Below are positions 7,478 through 15,459 of a DNA stretch of 38,343 bases, in pieces. The first letter of the stretch is position 1. Each line of letters opens with the position of its first letter. The stretch covers positions 1 to 38,343 of the forward strand of contig NZ_VCKW01000054.1 in NCBI RefSeq assembly GCF_005889715.1, read 5' to 3'. The position numbers and the translations under genes are program-made. Below the pieces are notes generated by a model. That model was not told the DNA's origin and did no database searches. It worked only from the letters and a program-made list of their open reading frames with translations. This stretch comes from Actinomadura soli (GTDB lineage: Bacteria > Actinomycetota > Actinomycetes > Streptosporangiales > Streptosporangiaceae).

Positions 7478-8688
7478 TCATCGATGCGGCCTTCGTCGGC
7501 CGGATCTTCCGTGCGGAGTCCGGCCGGTCGATCGCTGCGCTGATCAGTGCCATCGGCGACATCGACCTGGCCGAGGACGCGGTGCAGGAGGCGTTCGCCA
7601 TCGCCCTGCGCAGGTGGCCTGCCGCCGGGGTGCCGCCCAACCCGGGTGCCTGGATCACCACCACCGCCCGCAACCATGCGATCGACCGGCTTCGCCGCCA
7701 GGCCAGGGAACGGCGGTTGCTCGGCGACGCCGCACTCTTGACGTCGCCGGCAAAAGAGGCGGATCACGTGTTCGATGACCGGCTTCGGTTGATCTTCACC
7801 TGCTGCCATCCCGCTCTGCCGACCGAGGGCCAGGTGGCGCTCACGCTGCGGCTCCTCGGCGGCATGTCGACCGCGGAGGTCGCACGCTCGTTCCTTGTGG
7901 CCGAGTCGGCCATGGCCCAGCGCCTTGTGCGCGCAAAACGAAAGATCAAGGCGGCTCGGATCCCGTACCGCGTTCCGGACGAGCACGAGCTGCCCGACCG
8001 GCTTCCCCCGGTGCTGTCCGTCGTTTACCTCATCTACACCAGCGGCGTGTCCGGCGGAGACCCGAGCCTGTGCGGAGAGGCGATCCGCCTGGCGCGGACG
8101 CTGGCGACTCTCATGCCCGACGAGCCCGAGGTCGCCGGGCTGCTCGCCCTGGTGCTGCTCAGCGAGTCACGGCGAGCGACGCGCACCCGTCCCGACGGCT
8201 CCCCTGTCCTGCTCGCCGAGCAGGACCGAAGCCGGTGGGACCGTGCGCTGATCGAGGAAGGACACGCACTGGTCCGCTGGTGCCTACGCCGCGACCGGCC
8301 AGGCACCTTCCAGCTCCAGGCCGCCATCCAGGCCGTCCACACCGACGCTGCGACGGCCGAGCGGACCGACTGGGCGCAGATCGTCACGCTCTATGACCAG
8401 TTGCTGACCATCGCCGCGACCCCTGTCGTGGCTCTGAACCGCGCTGTGGCGGTCGCCGAGATCCACGGTCCCGCTGCCGCCTTGGTCCTGGTCGAGGACC
8501 TGGACTTGGACGGTTATCACCTTTTCCATGCCACCCGCGCCGACCTCCTGAGCAGACTCGGCCGCGACCGTGAGGCCGCGACTGCCTACCAGCGCGCCGC
8601 AGCCCTGGCCCCCACCCCCGCCGAACGCGAATTCCTTCATCGTGGTGGCCGCACAGCACGATCATGCAAACATCGCCAGCAGCGGTGA
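7474..8688 (+). CDS. ECF42-type RNA polymerase sigma factor with C-terminal DUF6596/TPR-like extension
   Basis: A 404-residue sigma factor. Region 2 lies at about 10-75 (IDLAEDAVQEAFAIALRRWP, then NPGAWITTTARNHAIDRLRR). Region 4 lies at about 105-155 (FTCCHPALPTEGQVALTLRL, then TAEVARSFLVAESAMAQRLV). A long C-terminal half contains VLSVVYLIYTSGVSGGD, ALNRAVAVAEIHGPAAAL and a TPR-like end (RLGRDREAATAYQRAAAL). This architecture and the overlapping DGPF gene identify group ECF42. These lack a classical anti-sigma factor, and the extension is thought to modulate activity. The last ~17 residues after EREFLH differ from the usual end, perhaps a small 3' frameshift. Confidence 0.92.
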   Translation: MIIDAAFVGRIFRAESGRSIAALISAIGDIDLAEDAVQEAFAIALRRWPAAGVPPNPGAWITTTARNHAIDRLRRQARERRLLGDAALLTSPAKEADHVFDDRLRLIFTCCHPALPTEGQVALTLRLLGGMSTAEVARSFLVAESAMAQRLVRAKRKIKAARIPYRVPDEHELPDRLPPVLSVVYLIYTSGVSGGDPSLCGEAIRLARTLATLMPDEPEVAGLLALVLLSESRRATRTRPDGSPVLLAEQDRSRWDRALIEEGHALVRWCLRRDRPGTFQLQAAIQAVHTDAATAERTDWAQIVTLYDQLLTIAATPVVALNRAVAVAEIHGPAAALVLVEDLDLDGYHLFHATRADLLSRLGRDREAATAYQRAAALAPTPAEREFLHRGGRTARSCKHRQQR

Positions 8689-9016
8689 TCCTCACGCCGC
8701 TCCCTCAGGCGCTCGCCGGCCGGCCTCATCGCTGACCTGCCCGGCCTGCCGCCGGTCCGGTACCGCCGCTCCTGGGACCATCTGCGGGTGCTGAGCCGGT
8801 TGGGAGCCGATGCGCCGGCCCCCATTCGCCGGATCATCGCGCATCGCACCCGATGACCCCGCAGCGAGCGCACGAACTGCTTCTACGTCGACGGCTCAAG
8901 TTCACAGAGCCCTGCATTCGCCCCTCGGCCCGTGTCCCGCGAGGAACCCTCCATCGCGGCGAAGCGGGGCTGTCACCGGGGCAGCTGGATCGAGCGGGCG
9001 GGCTGCGGGTGCGTTG
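8689..9016. other. Intergenic region, possible decayed coding piece
   Basis: A plus-strand stretch near 8718-8855 reads plausibly as protein (GLPPVRYRRSWDHLRVLSRL) but lacks a start in context and is not recognised. The region separates two convergent genes. I see no clear terminator hairpin. Confidence 0.35.
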
Positions 9017-9056
9017 CTAGCAGGTCGTCGGGGTGGCTAGCAGGTCGTCGGGGTGG
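9017..9056. repeat. Perfect 20-bp tandem duplication over a stop codon
   Basis: CTAGCAGGTCGTCGGGGTGG occurs twice, head to tail, at 9017-9036 and 9037-9056. The second copy encodes the last residues (ATTPTTC) and TAG stop of the minus-strand TfoX-like gene. The first copy lies just past that stop. Slipped-strand duplication is the simplest origin. Confidence 0.85.
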
Positions 9057-9360
9057 TGGCGAATGCTCGGGCTTCGTCCAGCAGTCTCTGCCAGAGCGGC
9101 TGGTCGGGGGCGGGCAGGGCGACCCATTCGCGGAAGGTCCGTCCCGCCGGGGCGAACGGTTCACCGACGCCTTGGGCGATGAGTTGCGCGACCTGTTCCT
9201 GCGGCAGCTTGACCACCAACGTCTGGTTGCGCGTATCCAGTGCGGCGAAGAGGCGTCCGTGGTGGCGGACGCATGGCAGGCCCATCATGGTCGACCGGGT
9301 GACGGCGGGATCGGTGAGCGTTGGCTCGACCAGGTCCCAGAACAGCTCTTCTGGTGTCAT
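9037..9360 (-). CDS. Small TfoX/YjbR-like protein
   Basis: A 107-residue soluble protein. The pattern TRSTMMGLPCVRHHGRLFAA, then DTRNQTLVVKLPQEQVAQLI and FAPAGRTFREWVALP, fits the small alpha-beta TfoX N-terminal/MmcQ-YjbR-like proteins common in actinomycetes. Their function is poorly known, and a role in competence should not be assumed. The ATG at 9360 has a weak GAGG well upstream. It is divergent from the ECF sigma factor gene at 9429 and shares a 68-base promoter region with it. Such proteins are often near SnoaL-type ECF genes, but that association is only suggested here. Confidence 0.7.
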   Translation of the reverse strand: MTPEELFWDLVEPTLTDPAVTRSTMMGLPCVRHHGRLFAALDTRNQTLVVKLPQEQVAQLIAQGVGEPFAPAGRTFREWVALPAPDQPLWQRLLDEARAFATTPTTC

Positions 9361-9416
9361 GTGTTGTTTGATCCTCGAAGGTCGGCTGATTCATCGGTCG
9401 TGTCGTAGCCGACGGC

Positions 9417-9422
9417 TAGTCT
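9417..9422 (+). promoter_or_regulatory. Candidate -10 box for a leaderless ECF sigma factor transcript
   Basis: TAGTCT, preceded by CGGC as at 6316, sits exactly six bases before the ATG at 9429. No Shine-Dalgarno sequence precedes that ATG, which supports a leaderless message starting at or next to the A of ATG. Confidence 0.42.
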
Positions 9423-9428
9423 GCCGAC

Positions 9429-10391
9429 ATGGATGCTGCTGAGACGGCGGACGCCGATGTCGCGGGGCTGCTGGCCGCCGCGCGCTCCGGTGACGAGGTG
9501 GCGTTCGAGGCGCTGCTGGCGCCGCATCGGCGGGCCCTGCATCTGCACTGTTATCGCATGCTCGGTTCGCTGACCGATGCCGAGGAGGCGATTCAGGACA
9601 CCATGCTGCGGGCGTGGCGCAGCCTGCACACCTATCAGGCGCGTGCTCCGCTGCGTCATTGGCTGTTCCGGATCGCCACCACGACGTGTCTGAAGAGCAT
9701 CGAACGGCGCAACCGTACGCCCGCCGTGCTGGCGGAGGTGGGGCATCTGCAGCCCTATCCCGACCGGCTGCTGGACGATCTCGACCCCGTCCGGGTGGTG
9801 GAGGAACGTGAGGCGGTGGCGCTGGCCTTCGTCGCGGCTCTGCAACTGCTGCCCGCCACGCAGCGTGCGGTGGTGTTGCTGCGCGAGGTGTTGTGCTGGA
9901 GCGCGGCCGAGGTGGCCGAGTACCTGGGCAGCACCGTCCCGGCGGTCAACAGTGCCCTGCAGCGTGGCCGTGCCACCCTGCGCTTCCACCACGAGCCGCG
10001 GGAGCGTGTCCTGAGCGCGTACGAGCGGGAGATCCTGCGGCGTTTCATCGAGTCCTGGCAGCGCCGCGACCTCGACGCGCTGGCCGCGGTGCTCCGGGAG
10101 GACGCCGTCCTGCGAATGCCGCCCGAAACCGTCGAGATCACCGGGCGCGCGGCGGTCGTCGGGTTCTTCGCCACCCAGCCCGCCGGTGGGCGCCTGGAGG
10201 AGATCCGGCTGGTGGAGACCAGGGCCAACGGGCAACCGGCACTGGCCGCCTACCTGCCCGACGTCACCGGCACCTGTCTCGGCTACGGCATCATGGTGCT
10301 GACCATCGGCCCGGCGGGCATCGCCGAGATCACCGGCTTCCCCAACGCCGAGATCTTCGCCTGGTTCGGCCTGCCGAGAACCGTCCGCTGA
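9429..10391 (+). CDS. ECF sigma factor with C-terminal SnoaL-like domain (SigG/SigX5 type, TIGR02960-like)
   Basis: A 320-residue sigma factor. Region 2 is at about 25-95 (LHCYRMLGSLTDAEEAIQDT, then APLRHWLFRIATTTCLKSIE). Region 4 is at about 135-185 (LLPATQRAVVLLREVLCWSA, then AEVAEYLGSTVPAVNSALQR). A SnoaL/NTF2-like fold occupies about 200-320, with IESWQRRDLDALAAVLREDA at its start and a terminal FAWFGLP. In this class the SnoaL domain replaces an anti-sigma factor and probably gates activity, perhaps through a small ligand. The neighbour 110 bases downstream is a SnoaL-DinB fusion on the same strand and is the likely target. A paralogue is at 32579. Confidence 0.92.
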   Translation: MDAAETADADVAGLLAAARSGDEVAFEALLAPHRRALHLHCYRMLGSLTDAEEAIQDTMLRAWRSLHTYQARAPLRHWLFRIATTTCLKSIERRNRTPAVLAEVGHLQPYPDRLLDDLDPVRVVEEREAVALAFVAALQLLPATQRAVVLLREVLCWSAAEVAEYLGSTVPAVNSALQRGRATLRFHHEPRERVLSAYEREILRRFIESWQRRDLDALAAVLREDAVLRMPPETVEITGRAAVVGFFATQPAGGRLEEIRLVETRANGQPALAAYLPDVTGTCLGYGIMVLTIGPAGIAEITGFPNAEIFAWFGLPRTVR

Positions 10392-10500
10392 GCGTCGGGG
10401 CGGCGGCCGATTCCGCCGACACCGATGAGTCGCCGCTTTTTCCGGGATCTATCAGGGGTGCATGGCCGCGCGCCGCGGCCCGACGCCTCTTGGAGAGATC

Positions 10501-11433
10501 ATGGACGCTCTTGCCATCGCCGGGCGGTACTACGACGCCTGGATCCACCACGCCGGTGACATGACCGGCGTCCCGCTGGCCGCCGACTTCACCTTCACCG
10601 GCCCCGTCGCCGGCTTCGACAGCGCGGCCGGCTACCGGGCCATGGCCGCGCAGGCGGGTGCGGCCGTGCGGAGCTTCCGCGTCCGTCACCAGTTCGCCAC
10701 CGACCGGATGGTCTGCTCGATCGTCGACTGGGAGATGGACCCGCTGCCCGGCACGCTCACCGCCGCCGAACTGCTGCACGTCCGGGACGGGCAGATCGTC
10801 CAGGGTGAACTGATCTACGACGCCGAGGACCTGCGCCGCGTCATGGCCGCCGCGACCGACCCGCTGCGGCTGCTGCGCCGCGGCTACGACGACACGGCCG
10901 AGCTGATCGAGCGGGTCACCGCGGACGGCTGGGCCGCCCCGGGCCCCTGCACCGGATGGACGGTGCGGCAGACCGCCAATCACCTGACCGGCGGGCTGCT
11001 GCTGATCACCCGGGTCGCCGAAGGGACTCCGCCCGACCCGGCCGAAATCGACGCCCAAGCCCAGGCCGACATCGACCACCTGGGCACCGACCCCGCCGGT
11101 GCGCTCCGCGCGGTGGCCGGGCGCTCACTGGTGGCCCTCGGGGAACCCGGGGTGCTGCAACGGGAGTTCCCCTTCCTCGGCGGACTGAGCAGCGGCGTGA
11201 CGCTCGCCTCCATCTGCCTGCTCGAAACGCTGGTCCACGGATGGGACATCGCCCAGGGCGCCGAGATCGATCATCCGGCCGACGAGGAGGTCGTGGACGC
11301 GGTCTGGGCCTACGCCCGGCACGCCATCGGTGACGACCAGCGCCGTGCCGGCATGTTCGCCGAACCGCTCCCCATCACCCCGGCCGCCGACACCTTCGTC
11401 GCACTCCTGGCCCACCTGGGCCGACGCGCCTAG
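10501..11433 (+). CDS. Fusion of SnoaL-like domain and mycothiol-dependent maleylpyruvate isomerase-like (DinB fold) domain
   Basis: A 310-residue cytosolic protein with two parts. Residues 1-120 are a SnoaL/NTF2-like domain (IAGRYYDAWIHHAGDMTG, then VCSIVDWEMDPLPG and ELLHVRDGQIVQGELIYDAE). Residues ~125-310 are a TIGR03086-type DinB/MDMPI domain (WAAPGPCTGWTVRQTANHL, then ETLVHGWDIAQG). The histidines of NHL and VHGWD are the usual metal ligands. Such proteins are linked to mycothiol-dependent transfer or isomerisation. The ATG at 10501 has GGAGA four bases ahead; the upstream in-frame extension is unlikely. It follows the SnoaL-type sigma factor and ends on a CTAG shared with the convergent gene. 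Confidence 0.87.
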   Translation: MDALAIAGRYYDAWIHHAGDMTGVPLAADFTFTGPVAGFDSAAGYRAMAAQAGAAVRSFRVRHQFATDRMVCSIVDWEMDPLPGTLTAAELLHVRDGQIVQGELIYDAEDLRRVMAAATDPLRLLRRGYDDTAELIERVTADGWAAPGPCTGWTVRQTANHLTGGLLLITRVAEGTPPDPAEIDAQAQADIDHLGTDPAGALRAVAGRSLVALGEPGVLQREFPFLGGLSSGVTLASICLLETLVHGWDIAQGAEIDHPADEEVVDAVWAYARHAIGDDQRRAGMFAEPLPITPAADTFVALLAHLGRRA

Positions 11434-11933
11434 GCGGACTGTGCGCGGCTGAGCGAGTCGCCTGTCGGTGAGTGGTGGATGTTGCAGGAATTACACAGCG
11501 GCGCGCGGACGAATCCATGCTGTGGACGAGCCGGTCGGGGGCTCGGGAAGCAGCCGATGTCGAGGAAGAAGTCGAACGTTCCCAGATCGGCCGATCGCAG
11601 ATCCGTCACGTCGCCCGCGAGATAGGTGACCCCTTCGGTGTCGCGGCTCTTGGCGGCCTCGATCGCGGTCGGCACGTAGTCGATGCCCACTGCCTCCCAG
11701 CCGCGCCGCGCGAGGTCCGGGGTGAACTGCCCCCGTCCGCAACCGAGGTCGAACGCGCGGCCGAGGGGGCGCGACCGGTCGGCCTCCTCACGGTCCAGCA
11801 CGGCCGCGATGCTCGTGGCGGCCGCTTTTTCGTAGCGCTCCCAAGGGGTGAGCCCCAGGCGGTACAGGCGGGCGTAGTCGTCATCCAGGCTCCTCGAGCT
11901 CGGGGCCGCTCGGCGGTCACCTGTCGCCATCAA
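11430..11933 (-). pseudogene. Class I SAM-dependent methyltransferase, C-terminally truncated
   Basis: The first ~130 residues are a clear Rossmann methyltransferase: motif I FDLGCGRGQFTPDLARRGW, the acidic residue of VGIDYVPTAIEAAK, then TYLAGDVTDL and FDFFLDIGCF. In homologues that last block is followed by about 60 more residues with the end of the beta-sheet. Here the sequence turns into unrelated SPRPARPQHGFVRAPLCNSC and stops after 167 residues. The gene was probably shortened by a frameshift or by a rearrangement joining it to the end of the DinB fusion gene. The two convergent stop codons use the same CTAG palindrome. Activity is doubtful. Confidence 0.72.
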
Positions 11934-11942
11934 CTACCAGCC

Positions 11943-11963
11943 ATAGTACTACGCATTGTAGTA
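11943..11963 (-). promoter_or_regulatory. Palindromic operator overlapping a candidate -10 box
   Basis: TACTAC-N5-GTAGTA (11947-11963) is a perfect 6-bp dyad in an AT-rich island just upstream of the methyltransferase gene. On the minus strand it overlaps TACTAT (11948-11943), a fair -10 box. A dyad over the -10 is the typical layout of a repressor site. The TACTAC/GTAGTA half-sites resemble operators described for BlaI/MecI-type repressors; that attribution is inference. No such repressor gene is in the window. Confidence 0.55.
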
Positions 11964-12355
11964 AATGGCCGGGCGGGAGCTTCGGTAGCGGCATGAGACG
12001 TCCGGACTTTGTCCTGTTGCCGCTCTGGAAGACCGTGCGCAGGGATTCGAGACCGGGACCCGGCCGACGCGACCCCTGGCGGGGGCAAGGCGGCTTCGAC
12101 GCATCGCCTCCTGCCTCAAGGCCGGTGGTAGCGACCACCCCTGGGGTCATGAAGCGGCACGCAGTCAACCATTCGAACGGAAAGACCGATGAGGATCGGA
12201 CGTAAAGCAGCCGCCGCAGGATGTGGTCCTCACGGACGTAGAGGTTCTTGGGCCGGTCCGGGTCAGAGCGCGAGGCACTGCTGTGGCCGTGCCGGCACCG
12301 GTACGCCGCCCGGTTGTTGACCCGGCACAGCTCCAGCCGCCGCCTGCAGATTCCG
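11964..12355. other. Gene-poor stretch at the start of the scar region
   Basis: No supported gene. Frames here have mixed composition and no recognisable motif on either strand. It joins the truncated methyltransferase promoter to the DinB and DUF2637 fragments and is probably decayed or rearranged DNA. Confidence 0.45.
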
Positions 12356-12470
12356 CAGGCAGATGGAGGCGAGCGCCGCGCCGCCGCTCAGTCCGCCGAG
12401 GAAGGGGAACTTCCGTTGCAGCGCACCGGGTTCGCCGAGGGCGGCCAGTGAGCGCTCGGCCACCGCGCGG
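12356..12470 (-). pseudogene. Fragment of a second SnoaL-DinB/MDMPI-like gene
   Basis: The minus strand reads RAVAERSLAALGEPGALQRK then FPFLGGLSGGAALASICLR. This matches residues ~200-240 of the fusion protein at 10501 (SLVALGEPGVLQREFPFLGG, SSGVTLASICL) at protein level and closely at DNA level. Similarity begins abruptly at 12470 and ends abruptly near 12356, just before the metal-binding VHGWD block. It is a ~38-codon relic of a paralogue. Confidence 0.8.
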
Positions 12471-12530
12471 AACGCGCTGATCGGTGCTTACAAGCTGCTA
12501 AGAAGCAGATCAGGCATACCGCTGTGGAAG
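12471..12530 (+). pseudogene. Fragment of a DUF2637 gene, frame-shifted
   Basis: The plus strand reads ALIGAYKLL, then after a one-base frame change KQIRHTAVEEL. This corresponds to ALIGAYELLMRQIRHTSVRR of the DUF2637 remnant at 135-914. It starts at 12471-12473, immediately after the DinB fragment ends at 12470, so the junction between two unrelated relics is resolved almost to the base. Confidence 0.7.
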
Positions 12531-12612
12531 AACTCGCCCCCGGGACGAACACGGGAACGCGCTGTCCACCACCACACATGAGCGCAACATTGACGCCCGA
12601 CGCTAGCCTCCA

Positions 12613-13431
12613 TTACTTCGGCGGACGCGCCCGCATCGATGATTGGGCGGAAGGCCACCTGTCCTGGCGGACGGCGGAGTGGACCTGGTGGGTGAGTTCC
12701 CGGGCGACGACCTCGACACCGGGCGGCGTCCGTCCCGCTCGCGGGGTGCACAGGACGACCGAGCGCCAGACTTCGGGATCGCACAGGGGAGCGGCGCTGA
12801 GCGTGCCGTTCGCGACGTCGGTGGCGATCCCCACACCCGGCAGGATCGTCCAGCCGTGACCGGCGAGGACGAGCCTCTTTTGCACCTGCATGGAGTTGGT
12901 TTGGACGACCACGTCCATCTGGGTCTCGTCGACCCTCGCCCGTGCCGCGGCGGCGTCGATCAGGGCGCGCAGCCCGTGCCCGCTCGCGGTCATGATGAGC
13001 GGATGTTCCGCGACCCGCGCGAACGGGACGGGACGGTCGGCGCGCAGGCACGCGGAGGGCGGTGCCACGGCCCACAGCCGCTCGCGGACGAGGGGCTGGG
13101 CGTTGAGTGACGGGGTGCTGTCCATGTCGTAGAGGAGAGTGAGGTCCAGGTCTCCCCTATCGAGCCACTGTTGCAGGTGGCCGGAGTAGGCGGTGAGCAG
13201 GCGCAGGTCGATGCCGGGCTGGTCACGGGCGAGGGCCGCCACCAGCGGCCCGGGGAGCAGGTCGGCCGTGCTCTCCAGCAGGCCTACGGTCACGATCCCG
13301 GTCACGATGCCGGGGGAGGGCCGGACCTCCGCGCGGGCCCGATCCAGTTCGCCCAGGGCACGACGGGCGTGCTCGATCACGACGACCCCCGCCTGCGTGG
13401 GGCGCATCCCCTGCCGGCACCAGCAACGCAC
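12613..13431 (-). pseudogene. LysR-family regulator lacking its DNA-binding domain
   Basis: The readable part contains the linker helix (TQAGVVVIEHARRALGELDR) and an almost complete LysR substrate-binding domain: TVGLLESTADLLPGPLVAAL, PGIDLRLLTAYSGHLQQWLD, DLDLTLLYDM and LAGHGWTILPGVGIATD. The ~60-residue N-terminal winged helix-turn-helix is absent. The frame upstream of TQAG does not resemble a LysR N-terminus and abuts the IS21 remnant within ~60 bases. The gene was probably cut by the arrival or deletion of that element. Without the DNA-binding domain it cannot act as a normal regulator. Confidence 0.8.
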
Positions 13432-13484
13432 CGAACCCTTGAGTTCGGCCGCCCGATCCTTCAGAAATCGCGAACTCGCGGAGG

Positions 13485-14392
13485 TTCGGTTTCACCCCGT
13501 TCTACTGCCAGCCGGGCGAGCGCGGAGCACACGAGAAGGCCGGGGTGGAGGGACAGGTCGGCTACTTCCGCCGCAACTACCTCACGCCCGTCCCCGAGGT
13601 CAGGTCGCTGACGGATCTGAACGCCCAACTCCCGGCCTTCGAGCACCAGGAGGACCAGCGCCGCATCGGGCATCGGATCCGCACCATCGACCAGGACTTC
13701 GAGTTGGAGGCGGCGGTGTTGCTGCCGCTGCCTGCCGAGCCGTTCGGAACAGGCCTGACCTTCACGCCCCGGGTGGACCGCTACTCACTGATCACGGTGA
13801 AAATGTGCCGATACTCGGTACCGGTCCACCTGATCGGCCGCAAGGTCCACGTCGTGCTGCACCCCGAAGAACTGCTGGTCTATGACGGCCGCCGCCAGGT
13901 CGCCCAGCATCCGCGGCTGAGCGGCCGCGGCGCCGAACGCATCGTGCTGGACCATTACCTGGAGGTGCTGCTGACCAAGCCCGGAGCACTGGCCGGATCC
14001 GAAGCACTGGACCAAGCCCGCCGCCAGGGCGTCTTCACCGCAGTGCACGAGGCGTTGTGGGCCCAGGCCACCGGGCGGCTGGGCGAGACCGAGGGCACCA
14101 AGACTCTGGTCCAAGTCCTGCTGCTGCACCGCCACCTGCACGGCGACGACGTGCTGACCGGCATCAGCCGCTGCCTGCAGACCGGCACCGTCTCGATCGA
14201 CGCGATCTCATTAGAGGCCCGCAAATCCGCCGAGACCCACGGCCGTTCCCCCACAGTCACCAGCGACCTGGAGCCACCTCCACCAGCAGCGCAGGCCGAC
14301 CAGCCCGCAGTGACCAGCCTGGACGAGCATCGCCGCGCCCTACTGCACGACACCCGGCCGCCGCCACGGCTGGAGAACTGGGACCAACCTGA
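13485..14392 (+). pseudogene. istA: istA transposase, 3' part
   Basis: About 300 of the usual ~500 residues of an IS21 IstA transposase. It starts within the end of the DDE domain (FGFTPFYCQPGERGAHEKAG, then VEGQVGYFRRNYL with the last acidic catalytic residue). It continues through the C-terminal Mu-like beta-barrel region (RYSVPVHLIGRKVHVVLHPE, then LLVYDGRRQVAQHPRL). The HTH and the first two catalytic aspartates are gone, so it cannot transpose. At the 3' end the reading frame runs past the expected stop into istB in the wrong frame after LENWDQ. Confidence 0.85.
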
Positions 14393-15459
14393 CCGACCCG
14401 GCCGTCGACGCCGCGATCGACACCGCCTGCCGGTCCCTTCGCCTGCCGACCATCCGCGCCCAGTTCACCGACCTGGCCGACCGCGCCGAACGCGACCAGC
14501 TCACCTACCGCGGGTTCCTGGCCGAATTGCTGATGGCCGAATGCGAAGACCGCGACCGCCGCCGCTCCGAACGCCGGATCAGAGCCGCCCGATTCCCCCG
14601 CGAAAAGTCGCTGCGCGACTTCGACTACGACGCCAACCCCAACATCCCACCCGCCGTCATCAACACCCTGTCCACCGGCGACTGGGTCCGCCGCGGCGAA
14701 CCGCTCTGCCTGATCGGCGACAGCGGCACCGGCAAGTCCCACCTGCTCATCGCACTCGGCACCACGGCAGCCATGGCCGGATACCGGGTCAAATACACCC
14801 TGGCCGCCAAGCTCGTCAACGAACTGGTCGAGGCGGCCGACGAGAAACAGCTCACCAAGACAATCGCCCGCTACGGACGCGTCGACCTGCTCTGCATCGA
14901 TGAGCTGGGCTGTGCGCCACGAGGCGCTGAGGAATCTTGCGGAAGGAGGAGTCCGCCGCCGGTCGTCGCGGTGACCGGTTGAAGCTGGAGGCAGGCCGAA
15001 CCCCGGGTCGGGGGCGAGGCCGGGAGCAGCCTCGACAACGTAGGGACGGACCGGCACCACCAGACGGCTCCGTGCCCGCAAGCGAAGACGGAATGGGTGC
15101 AAGGAAACTGAACCAGTGGTTGACGTCCCGTGAGTCGTCAGCGGCCTGCCGAATCTGGTGGATGGGCCGCTTGCAGTGCTGGAGAGCCGGAACCGATGGC
15201 TCCTCCTCTTCCGCCGCCTGGAACCCATGGGCGACGGGAGGCCCGGACCAAGACTGCGATGTGCGGTCCGTGGCGATGCTGCCGGGGTATAGCTGGGCAC
15301 CGACGCCGTCACAAAGATCCTCGGCGAACGTGGGAAGCGATCCGGCATCGCCCTTCCCGTCCGGCAGCCGGCCGGACGACGGGCAGGCGCGACGTCCGCT
15401 GATGAGGCCGGATCGTGGCGGAGTCGCCGTAGTACTCCGAGGCCGGGAAAGCCGGTCAC

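Noticed and set aside
8856-9020. A 55-codon plus-strand frame starting MTPQRAHELLLRRRLKF
   Set aside because: No homology and no ribosome-binding site, and its end falls in the tandem duplication; likely chance.
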